Origin: Streptomyces sp. R41
GTDB taxonomy: Bacteria > Actinomycetota > Actinomycetes > Streptomycetales > Streptomycetaceae
Assembly (NCBI RefSeq): GCF_041053055.1
Contig: NZ_CP163443.1
Coordinates: forward strand, 7,919,001 to 7,983,000
Direction of reading: 5' to 3'
DNA length: 64,000 nt
Shown: positions 57,049 through 64,000 of the stretch, one piece after another
Numbering within the stretch: the first letter of the stretch is position 1
Layout: each line of letters opens with the position of its first letter
The notes under the pieces: generated by a model
The model's database searches: none
What the model saw: only the letters and a program-made list of their open reading frames with translations
Told to the model about the DNA's origin: nothing
Translations under genes and position numbers: made by a program

Positions 57049-58980
57049 GTGCCGCTGCTGACCCGCATCAGGGGACCGCGCGATCTGGACCGGCTCAGCC
57101 TGGAGCAGCTGGACCAGCTGGCCGGCGAGATCAGGACCTTTCTCGTCGAAGCGGTCTCCAAGACAGGCGGCCACCTCGGCCCCAATCTCGGTGTCGTGGA
57201 GCTCACCATCGCGCTGCACCGCGTCTTCGAGTCGCCCAAGGACAAGGTGCTGTGGGACACGGGCCACCAGTCCTACGTCCACAAGCTGCTCACCGGCCGT
57301 CAGGACTTCTCGAAGCTGAAGATGAAGGGCGGCCTGTCCGGCTACCCCTCGCAGGCCGAGTCCGAGCACGACGTCATCGAGAACTCGCACGCCTCCACGG
57401 TCCTCGGCTGGGCCGACGGTCTCGCGAAGGCCAACGAGGTGCGCGGCAAGAGCGACCACGTCGTCGCCGTCATCGGCGACGGCGCCCTCACCGGCGGCAT
57501 GGCATGGGAAGCGCTCAACAACATCGCCGATGCCAAGGACCGCCCCCTGGTGATCGTCGTCAACGACAACGAGCGTTCGTACGCCCCCACGATCGGCGGC
57601 CTCGCCAACCACCTGGCGACCCTGCGCACCACGGACGGCTACGAGCGCTTCCTGGCCCGCGGCAAGGACCTCCTGGAGCGCACCCCGGTCGTCGGCAAGC
57701 CCCTCTACGAGACCCTGCACGGCGCCAAGAAGGGCCTCAAGGACTTCATCGCCCCGCAGGGCATGTTCGAGGACCTCGGCCTGAAGTACGTCGGCCCGAT
57801 CGACGGCCACGACATCGAGGCCCTGGAGTCGGCACTCGCCCGCGCCAAGCGCTTCGGCGGCCCGGTCATCGTGCACTGCCTCACCGAGAAGGGCCGCGGC
57901 TACCAGCCCGCTCTCCAGGACGAGGCGGACCGCTTCCACGGCATCGGCCCCATTCACCCCGACACGGGCCTGCCCATCAAGGCCTCGGGTGCCGACTGGA
58001 CCTCCGTCTTCGGCGACGAGATGGTCGAGCTGGGCAAGGAGCGCAAGGACATCGTCGCGATCACGGCGGCGATGCTGCAGCCGGTCGGCCTGAAGAAGTT
58101 CGCGGACGCCTTCCCGAACCGCATCTACGACGTCGGCATCGCCGAGCAGCACGGCGCCGTCTCCGCGGCGGGCCTCGCCACCGGCGGACTGCACCCCGTC
58201 TTCGCGGTCTACGCGACCTTCCTCAACCGCGCCTTCGACCAGGTCCTGATGGACGTGGCCCTGCACAAGTGCGGCGTCACCTTCGTCCTGGACCGGGCGG
58301 GCGTCACCGGCACCGACGGCGCCTCGCACAACGGCATGTGGGACATGTCGATCCTCCAGGTCGTTCCGGGCCTTCGGCTCGCCGCGCCGCGCGACGCCGA
58401 CCAGGTCCGTGCCCAGCTGCGCGAAGCCGTCGAGGTGAAGGACGCGCCGACCGTGGTCCGCTTCTCCAAGGGCGCGGTCGGCCCGGCCGTGCCCGCCGTG
58501 GGCCGGATCGGCGGCATGGACGTGCTGCGCGCTCCGGGCACCGACGCGCCCGACGTGCTGCTCGTCTCCGTCGGCGCGCTCGCGCCGATGTGCCTGGAGA
58601 TCGCCGACCTCCTCGACAAGCAGGGCATTTCCACGACCGTCGTCGACCCGCGCTGGGTCAAGCCGGTCGACGAGGCCATGGCCCCGCTCGCCGAGCAGCA
58701 CCGCGTGGTCGTCACCGTCGAGGACAACTCCCGCGTCGGCGGCGTCGGTTCGACGATCGCGCAGGCCCTGCGCGACGCGGGCGTCGACGTCCCGCTGCGC
58801 GACTTCGGCATCCCGCCGCGCTTCCTCGACCACGCCTCCCGCAAGGAGGTCATGGCGGAGATCGGCCTGACCGCGCCGGACATCGCCCGCCAGGTCACCG
58901 GCCTCGTCGCCAAGCTCGACGGCCGTTTCGACCGCACTGCGGCGCAGGCCGTGGACTCGGTGGAACCCGCGCGCGACTGA
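57049..58980 (+). CDS. dxs: 1-deoxy-D-xylulose-5-phosphate synthase
   Basis: 643 aa. Thiamine-diphosphate enzyme that condenses pyruvate and glyceraldehyde 3-phosphate, first step of the MEP isoprenoid pathway (also feeding thiamine and pyridoxal). [16 protein letters not shown] binds TPP-Mg near residue 143; the catalytic Glu is E366 in [23 protein letters not shown] and the transketolase C-terminal domain ([11 protein letters not shown]) follow. GTG 57049 (VPLLTRI) has AAGGAGG 5 nt upstream and gives the normal length; an in-frame start at 56920 would add 43 unconserved residues. Placed after xylFGH as in S. coelicolor SCO6013 (from memory). Confidence 0.95.
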   Translation: MPLLTRIRGPRDLDRLSLEQLDQLAGEIRTFLVEAVSKTGGHLGPNLGVVELTIALHRVFESPKDKVLWDTGHQSYVHKLLTGRQDFSKLKMKGGLSGYPSQAESEHDVIENSHASTVLGWADGLAKANEVRGKSDHVVAVIGDGALTGGMAWEALNNIADAKDRPLVIVVNDNERSYAPTIGGLANHLATLRTTDGYERFLARGKDLLERTPVVGKPLYETLHGAKKGLKDFIAPQGMFEDLGLKYVGPIDGHDIEALESALARAKRFGGPVIVHCLTEKGRGYQPALQDEADRFHGIGPIHPDTGLPIKASGADWTSVFGDEMVELGKERKDIVAITAAMLQPVGLKKFADAFPNRIYDVGIAEQHGAVSAAGLATGGLHPVFAVYATFLNRAFDQVLMDVALHKCGVTFVLDRAGVTGTDGASHNGMWDMSILQVVPGLRLAAPRDADQVRAQLREAVEVKDAPTVVRFSKGAVGPAVPAVGRIGGMDVLRAPGTDAPDVLLVSVGALAPMCLEIADLLDKQGISTTVVDPRWVKPVDEAMAPLAEQHRVVVTVEDNSRVGGVGSTIAQALRDAGVDVPLRDFGIPPRFLDHASRKEVMAEIGLTAPDIARQVTGLVAKLDGRFDRTAAQAVDSVEPARD

Positions 58981-58999
58981 CGTACCCTTCGGGTCCGAT

Positions 59000-59043
59000 G
59001 GGCCGGTTTCGGCACCCTGTACGGGTGGTGAAACCGGCCCTTT
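59000..59043 (+). terminator. Terminator after dxs
   Basis: GGGCCGGTTTC and GAAACCGGCCC form a perfect 11-bp stem, followed by TTT, 20 bp after the dxs stop. Confidence 0.8.
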
Positions 59044-59126
59044 CGCGTGAATCGACTTATGTCGGGGCATACGCAGCACGAGCCCCCTCGATCATGTCGA
59101 GGACGACAAGCGTGGGAGGTACGCCC

Positions 59127-60650
59127 GTGAGCAGCACCCTCTTCAGAACGAAAAGGGTCGAACAGTCGATCTTGGACACTGAGGAGCCGGAGCACGCACT
59201 CAAGAAGTCGCTGTCGGCTCTGGATCTCACCGTCTTCGGCGTCGGTGTCATCATCGGCACCGGCATCTTCGTCCTCACCGGCAAGGTCGCCAAGGAGAAC
59301 GCGGGCCCGGCGGTCGCCCTGGCCTTCGTCGCGGCCGGCGTCGTCTGCGCGCTCGCCGCGCTCTGCTACGCGGAGTTCGCCTCCACGGTCCCCGTGGCCG
59401 GATCCGCGTACACCTTCTCGTACGCCTCACTCGGCGAGCTCCCCGCCTGGACCATCGGCTGGGACCTGGTCCTGGAGTTCGCGCTCGGCACGGCGGTGGT
59501 CGCCGTCGGCTGGTCCGGCTACATCCGCTCGCTCATGGACAACGCGGGCTGGCACATGCCGGAGTCGCTCAGTGGCCGGGAGAACGCCACGGGGTTCGGC
59601 TTCGACATCCTGGCCGCTGCCCTGGTGCTGGTGCTCACCGTCATCCTCGTGATCGGCATGAAACTGTCCGCGCGCGTCACCGAGGTCGTCGTCGCCATCA
59701 AGGTGACCGTCGTCCTCATCGTGATCATCGCGGGCGCCTTCTTCGTCAAGTCCGCCAACTACAAGCCGTTCATCCCCAAGGCCCACGCGGTGGAGGCGGG
59801 CGCCAGTCTCAAGGCGCCGCTCATCCAGCTGATGTTCGGCTGGGCGCCGTCCAACTTCGGTGTGATGGGCATCTTCACCGCCGCCTCCGTGGTCTTCTTC
59901 GCCTTCATCGGCTTCGACGTCGTGGCCACCGCCGCCGAGGAGACCAAGAACCCGCAGCGGGACATGCCGCGCGGCATCCTCGGCTCGCTGTTCATCTGCA
60001 CCGTGCTGTACGTCGCCGTGGCGATCGTGGTCACCGGCATGCAGCACTACACCCAGCTGTCCGTGGACGCCCCGCTCGCCGATGCCTTCAAGGCCATCGG
60101 ACACCCCTGGTACGCGGGCGTGATCAGCTTCGGCGCCGCTGTCGGCCTGACCACCGTCTGCATGATCCTGCTCCTCGGCCAGACCCGGGTGTTCTTCGCG
60201 ATGAGCCGTGACGGGCTGCTGCCGCGCTTCTTCTCCCGCGTCCACCCCCGCTTCAGAACCCCCCACCGGCCGACGATCCTGCTCGGCGTGATCATCGCGA
60301 TCCTGGCAGGCTTCACCAGCCTCAGCGAACTGGCCGAACTGGTGAACATCGGCACGCTCTTCGCCTTCGTCGTCGTCGCCATCGGCGTGATCATCCTCCG
60401 CCGTACCCGCCCCGACCTGCACCGCGCCTTCCGTACGCCGTGGGTGCCGTTCCTCCCGGTCGTGTCCGTCCTCGCCACGCTGTGGCTGATGCTGAACCTG
60501 CCCGCCGAGACCTGGCTCCGGTTCGCCATCTGGATGGTGATCGGCTTCGTCGTCTACTTCCTGTACGGGCGTTCGCACAGCCGCCTGGGCCGTCACGAGG
60601 AGACGACGGTGGGCCAGGTACTGAGGCCGCCGGGCCGGGACGCCGAGTAA
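59127..60650 (+). CDS. APC-family amino acid permease
   Basis: A 507-aa transporter of the amino acid-polyamine-organocation superfamily, cationic amino acid transporter type. Span 1 holds the substrate motif GVGVIIGTGIFVLTG; further blocks are YAEFASTVPVAGSAYTFSY, FFAFIGFDVVATAAEE and GQTRVFFAMSRDGLLP, with 12 or more spans in all. GTG 59127 has GGGAGG 7 nt upstream. Single gene between two terminators or promoters. Substrate not determined from sequence. Confidence 0.93.
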   Translation: MSSTLFRTKRVEQSILDTEEPEHALKKSLSALDLTVFGVGVIIGTGIFVLTGKVAKENAGPAVALAFVAAGVVCALAALCYAEFASTVPVAGSAYTFSYASLGELPAWTIGWDLVLEFALGTAVVAVGWSGYIRSLMDNAGWHMPESLSGRENATGFGFDILAAALVLVLTVILVIGMKLSARVTEVVVAIKVTVVLIVIIAGAFFVKSANYKPFIPKAHAVEAGASLKAPLIQLMFGWAPSNFGVMGIFTAASVVFFAFIGFDVVATAAEETKNPQRDMPRGILGSLFICTVLYVAVAIVVTGMQHYTQLSVDAPLADAFKAIGHPWYAGVISFGAAVGLTTVCMILLLGQTRVFFAMSRDGLLPRFFSRVHPRFRTPHRPTILLGVIIAILAGFTSLSELAELVNIGTLFAFVVVAIGVIILRRTRPDLHRAFRTPWVPFLPVVSVLATLWLMLNLPAETWLRFAIWMVIGFVVYFLYGRSHSRLGRHEETTVGQVLRPPGRDAE

Positions 60651-60710
60651 TCGGCCCGGTTGATGCCCTGGCCCCGTATGTCCCGCTTCGGTGCAGACTG
60701 CGGGGCCGGA

Positions 60711-60716
60711 TAGCGT
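60711..60716 (+). promoter_or_regulatory. Leaderless-type -10 box
   Basis: TAGCGT exactly 7 nt before ATG 60724, the spacing expected when transcription starts at the start codon; no Shine-Dalgarno sequence is present. Confidence 0.6.
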
Positions 60717-60723
60717 GCACCGT

Positions 60724-62187
60724 ATGCTCGCCGAGCTCCTGGAATCACCACGCTCCGTCATCAAGTCGCGAGTATCGGACCGCGGCTACTGGAGACGGCT
60801 GCTGCCCGTCCTCGCGGTGCTGGTCTGTCTCACCCGTGCCCCCTCCTTCGTACGGCCGCTGTGGAACCCGGACGAGGGCTATCTCGCCGTACAGGCGCGG
60901 ATGCTGGCGCACGGGGGAGAGCTGTACGACACGGTCGTGGACCGCAAACCGCCGCTCGTGCCGTGGCTGTACGAGGCGGCGTTCGCGGTGTGCGGCTCCG
61001 GCTCGCTCACCTCGGTACGGGTGCTCGCGGTGGTGGCCCAGCTGGCGACCGCCGTGCTGCTCGCGTCCCTGGCCCGGCGCCGCTGGGGCGCGCGGGCCGG
61101 GTGTACGGCGGGCGTGCTGTATCTGCTGGCCTCCATCGGCCTCAACCCCGAGGACGCGCAGGCCGCGACCTTCGAGGTCTTCATGCTGCCGAGCACCGCC
61201 GCGGCGATGTGGTGCGCGGACCGGCGCCGCTGGGGTGCGGCCGGGCTCGCCGTCGCGTGCGCGCTGCTGGCGAAACAGACGGGTGGGGCGGTGCTGGTGC
61301 CGGTGGTGTGGCTGCTGTGGCGGTCCGCGGCGACGCCCCGAAGCGGCCCGGTACGCCTGGGAGTTGGGCTGGCCCTTCCCGTCCTGTGCGCGGCGCTGCT
61401 CACCGACCCCTCGGGGTTCCTGTTCTGGACGGTCACCGGTTCGGGCGCGTACGCGTCCTTCACCGGTTCCGAACTCCACGTCCTGGTACGGGGGCTGGTC
61501 AACACCGGGATCCTGGCGGTGGCCTGCGCGGGCCTGATCCCCCCGGTGGTACGGGTCCTGCGCGTCGCTCGCACCGGCGCGACGGAGCTCTGGCTGTGGC
61601 TGGCCTCGTCGGCGGGGGCGGTCCTGCTGGGCTTCCACTTCTTCGGCCACTACTACCTGCAACTCATCCCGCCACTGGCCCTGTTGGCGACGGCCGCGCT
61701 GCAGATCCTGCCCCGTGACCGGCTGGTGACCGCGCTGCTCACCTCGGCCTGCTGCTGCACGCTGTTCCTGGCCTGGGGGCTGCTCGCGCCTCGCCCCGAA
61801 CTCACCCACGCGCAGCGGCTCGCGGACACGGTGGCCCACCGTACGGGCCCCGGTGACCGGGTCCTGGTATGGGGCATACACCCCGAGACGTACTGGCTCG
61901 CCGACCGCACCCCCGCCAGCAGGTATCTGACCGCCGGGCTCCTCACCAACTACAGCGGCGGGCGCGACGGCCCGCAGGTCGGCGAGAAGTACGCCGTCGC
62001 GGGCGCCTGGCCGATGTTCCGGCAGGAGATGAGCGCGCACACGCCCGCCCTGGTCGTGGACGACTCCCGCGGCAAGCCGTACGCACCCGACCGCGTCGAG
62101 AGCCTGCGCCGCCTGCTGGCGGCGCGCTACGAGGAGGTGGGGAGGGTCGACGGGGCGGTGCTGTACGCCCGGGTGCCGGGGGAGTGA
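60724..62187 (+). CDS. GT39/ArnT-like membrane glycosyltransferase
   Basis: A 487-aa polytopic protein of the dolichyl-phosphate-mannose mannosyltransferase / ArnT (GT-C) superfamily. After span 1 comes the catalytic acidic motif NPDEGYLAVQARML, then VVDRKPPLVPWLYEAAF, a typical first-loop sequence; about 10-11 spans follow (FHFFGHYYLQLIPPLALL). A soluble C-terminal tail of about 130 aa follows (VLVWGIHPETYWLADRTPAS). ATG 60724 is chosen from the leaderless -10; ATG at 60691 is an alternative. Likely transfers sugars from polyprenyl-phosphate donors on the outer membrane face. Acceptor unknown. Confidence 0.82.
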   Translation: MLAELLESPRSVIKSRVSDRGYWRRLLPVLAVLVCLTRAPSFVRPLWNPDEGYLAVQARMLAHGGELYDTVVDRKPPLVPWLYEAAFAVCGSGSLTSVRVLAVVAQLATAVLLASLARRRWGARAGCTAGVLYLLASIGLNPEDAQAATFEVFMLPSTAAAMWCADRRRWGAAGLAVACALLAKQTGGAVLVPVVWLLWRSAATPRSGPVRLGVGLALPVLCAALLTDPSGFLFWTVTGSGAYASFTGSELHVLVRGLVNTGILAVACAGLIPPVVRVLRVARTGATELWLWLASSAGAVLLGFHFFGHYYLQLIPPLALLATAALQILPRDRLVTALLTSACCCTLFLAWGLLAPRPELTHAQRLADTVAHRTGPGDRVLVWGIHPETYWLADRTPASRYLTAGLLTNYSGGRDGPQVGEKYAVAGAWPMFRQEMSAHTPALVVDDSRGKPYAPDRVESLRRLLAARYEEVGRVDGAVLYARVPGE

Positions 62188-62206
62188 GGAGCGCGGGCCG
62201 CGCCGG

Positions 62207-62629
62207 TCAGCCCAGTACGGTGCGCGGCCCGGTGACCTGGGCGCCCAGTTCCGCCACCCGGCGCCGCAGCTCGCGGTCGGCCGTCACGACCAGGCACGGG
62301 CGGTCGCCGGCCGCCGCCGTGAGTTCCGCGATGAGGTCGTCGCCGCTGCCGGGCGCCTCCTCCACGCGCACCCCGGGCACGGAGGCCACGCCCCGGGCCG
62401 CGCCCTCGACCACCAGGATCAGCTCCAGCGGCCCGGCAAGGCCGCCCGCTCCGGACCGCGCGAACGGCACCAGCCGCTCCCTCAGACGTTCGGCGGCGGC
62501 GCGGCGGTCGCGCCACCAGCCGTCGGGCACGGACCCGACGACGTTCGCGCCGTCCACAACGAGCAGCGGCAGGGGAGTGGCCGGGGCCGTGCCACCCGGG
62601 GTGTCTCGGTCGTCCGCGTCGTCCGCCAT
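62207..62629 (-). CDS. NYN/PIN-like domain protein
   Basis: 140 aa. LLVVDGANVVGSVPDGWWRD contains the N-terminal conserved Asp of the NYN (YacP-like) nuclease family, with GSGDDLIAEL and LVVTADRELRRRV carrying the other acidic residues of a PIN-like site. The set D..D..D suggests a metal-dependent RNase, though such Streptomyces proteins are often labelled NTP pyrophosphohydrolase. The N-terminal 20 residues are acidic and disordered. Stop-to-start spacing to the upstream minus-strand gene is 4 bp, so the two are co-transcribed. Confidence 0.75.
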   Translation of the reverse strand: MADDADDRDTPGGTAPATPLPLLVVDGANVVGSVPDGWWRDRRAAAERLRERLVPFARSGAGGLAGPLELILVVEGAARGVASVPGVRVEEAPGSGDDLIAELTAAAGDRPCLVVTADRELRRRVAELGAQVTGPRTVLG

Positions 62630-62633
62630 GCCC

Positions 62634-63611
62634 TCAGGTTGTCACAGGGGCGGTCGCCCACCGGCGTGTGATCTCGCTGACGGCGGTGGCCGCGCGCTCG
62701 GCGGGCGGCCCGTCGACGCGCACCTCGGGGGCGAACTCGACGTGCAGGAACGGCACGTGTGCGGCGTCGGCGGCCCGGCCCTCCACGTTCTCCTCGCCCT
62801 CCAGCGGGCAGTGCCGCGCCCAGGCCCGGCACACGTGGAAGCCGTGCGTGCGCAGGGCGTCGGCCAGACCGCGGCCGTCCGCGCGGCCGGCCGATCCGGC
62901 ACCGGTGGAGGCGACCACGTCGTAGCCGGGGGCCGAGGAGGCGGCCATGCCGTGCAGCTGGACCCCGGGCATCCCACGGCGGACCAACTCGGCGCAGATG
63001 GCGTAGAAGACGGTGTCCCGGCGGTGCGCCATGTCCGCGGAGTTCCCGCGTCCGGCTTTGCGATGTGCTCCTGCGATCACGAGAACGCCGCCGGGGGAGT
63101 CGCGCAGAACCCGGACGCCCAGCTGTTCGGTGCCGTGGTCGGCGACCGGGTGCGGGACCTGGACCGACCAGCGCGGACGGTGGTCCAGGTCCATATAGAC
63201 CCGGCCCCAGCCGCGCGGCGTCACGGCGTCGTCGGTGCGGTCGGCCACTTCGGTGTAGCGGTGTTTGGAGACCCGGTCGAAGACGGTGCGCACCGTGAAG
63301 TCGCGTTGAGAAAGCAATCGTTCCGCTTGCTCACGGTGGCCGTCGACGAGCAGGCCGACCGCCTCGGCGATGGCTGTACGGTCCGCTCGGCCGGGCTGCC
63401 GGTAGCCGTGGTCCGGGCCGAAGCGGCTGGTGTAGTCCTCCACCTCGCGCGCCAGGTCGACCTGCTGGGCACCCGTGCCGGAACGGGGGCCGGGAGCGGC
63501 CTCACCCTTGTCGCGGGTGGCGCGGAGCACAGCGGTCAGCCCGCCGGCGAGACCAGCGATAACCAGTAGAATTGTTGCGATCGTTATGATCCGCGAGCGA
63601 GTGGCTCTCAT
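62634..63611 (-). CDS. Membrane-anchored protein of unknown function
   Basis: 325 aa. The N-terminus MRATRSRIITIATILLVIAG is a signal anchor or uncleaved signal; the rest is extracytoplasmic. A central alpha/beta-type region includes GVLVIAGAHRKAGRGNSAD, MPGVQLHGMAASS and VVASTGAGS, with several conserved-looking His (GAH, LHG, CPLEG). This could be a hydrolase fold, but I do not recognise the family and assign no function. Co-directional with, and just upstream of, the NYN gene; divergent from the CapA-like gene with only 20 bp between starts. Confidence 0.7.
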   Translation of the reverse strand: MRATRSRIITIATILLVIAGLAGGLTAVLRATRDKGEAAPGPRSGTGAQQVDLAREVEDYTSRFGPDHGYRQPGRADRTAIAEAVGLLVDGHREQAERLLSQRDFTVRTVFDRVSKHRYTEVADRTDDAVTPRGWGRVYMDLDHRPRWSVQVPHPVADHGTEQLGVRVLRDSPGGVLVIAGAHRKAGRGNSADMAHRRDTVFYAICAELVRRGMPGVQLHGMAASSAPGYDVVASTGAGSAGRADGRGLADALRTHGFHVCRAWARHCPLEGEENVEGRAADAAHVPFLHVEFAPEVRVDGPPAERAATAVSEITRRWATAPVTT

Positions 63612-63631
63612 GGTTGTATCAAGATATCCCG

Positions 63632-64000
63632 GTGAACAAATGCCGTAGCCGCACCCTGCTGACCCTGCTGATCCCGCTCCTCGCCGCCGCCGTCGCCGGC
63701 TGCGGCCTCACCTCGGACGACGGGGGCGACCAGGGCGGCGGGCGTTCCTTCACCGTCGCGGCGGCCGGGGACATCCTGATGCATCCCGAGCTGGTCGACC
63801 AGGCCCGCAAGGACGCCAAGCGCACCGGCAAGGGCGTGGCCGGGCTGGACTTCGGGCCGATGATGGCCGGGATCAAGCCGGTGATCAGCAAGGCCGACCT
63901 GGCGATCTGCCACTTCGAGCCGGTGATGGGCACCGAGAAGGGTCCGTTCGAGGGGTTCCCGGACTTCCAGGTGCCGCCGCAGACCGCGAAGACCATCAAG
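63632..64000 (+). CDS. CapA-family (PgsA-like) lipoprotein, N-terminal part (truncated by window end)
   Basis: 123 codons, open to the last base. GTG 63632 starts a lipoprotein signal (TLLTLLIPLLAAAVAGC, lipobox AVAGC). The mature part FTVAAAGDILMHPELV and KADLAICHFEPVMG matches the N-terminal metal-site motifs of the CapA / poly-gamma-glutamate synthesis metallophosphoesterase-like family (GDI/ML..., DL...NxE). Its start is 20 bp from that of the divergent upstream gene. The remainder lies to the right of the window. Confidence 0.75.
   Translation, partial: MNKCRSRTLLTLLIPLLAAAVAGCGLTSDDGGDQGGGRSFTVAAAGDILMHPELVDQARKDAKRTGKGVAGLDFGPMMAGIKPVISKADLAICHFEPVMGTEKGPFEGFPDFQVPPQTAKTIK

Overview
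The window is high-GC actinomycete DNA, almost certainly Streptomyces. From about 30.1 kb rightwards the gene order matches, from memory, the conserved S. coelicolor block that runs from an HTH-fused MurA homologue (SCO5998) and aconitase (SCO5999) through ngcEFG (SCO6005-6007), rok7B7 (SCO6008), xylFGH (SCO6009-6011) and dxs (SCO6013). The first 27.9 kb is an accessory biosynthetic gene cluster that continues past the left edge.

Bases 1-27868: a pyochelin/yersiniabactin-like thiazoline NRPS cluster. Two modular NRPSs (7760-14794: ArCP-Cy-A-PCP-Cy-A-PCP; 14791-20295: docking-Cy-A(MT)-PCP-TE) are translationally coupled to a saccharopine-dehydrogenase-like reductase, a thiazolinyl imide reductase, a type II thioesterase and an O-methyltransferase. 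A stand-alone condensation domain precedes them. A second run (24162-27868) encodes an SDR, a methyltransferase, an aminotransferase and a tryptophan 2,3-dioxygenase. A left operon (501-4064) has two flavoproteins and an alpha/beta hydrolase, and a divergent minus-strand pair (6337-4233) has a ferritin-like di-iron protein and a methyltransferase. Together the tailoring genes suggest a tryptophan/kynurenine-derived aryl starter, for example a hydroxyquinaldate, instead of the usual salicylate. It would be extended by one Thr/Ser/Cys-like residue and two cysteines, reduced, N-methylated and released. No aryl-AMP ligase is in the window. I do not recognise a described product with this gene set.

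Bases 27929-38675: a Ser/Thr kinase, an XRE-MurA fusion, a DUF4236 protein, aconitase with two candidate operators in its promoter, a two-component system and a membrane protein. Bases 38676-50489: two secreted GH92 alpha-mannosidases, convergently oriented and sharing a GACAACGTTGTC operator, next to the ngcEFG (GlcNAc/chitobiose) uptake operon, which has a DasR-like site upstream. This suggests glycan scavenging. An orphan CebR-type promoter/operator lies at 38810-38867.

Bases 50490-64000: a lone TnpB gene interrupts the ngcG-rok7B7 junction. It is followed by rok7B7, xylFGH (with two strong hairpins between xylF and xylG), dxs, an APC permease, a GT39-like membrane glycosyltransferase, a NYN-domain protein, an unrecognised anchored protein and the start of a CapA-family lipoprotein. 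All calls come from reading the sequence by eye. No database search was run.
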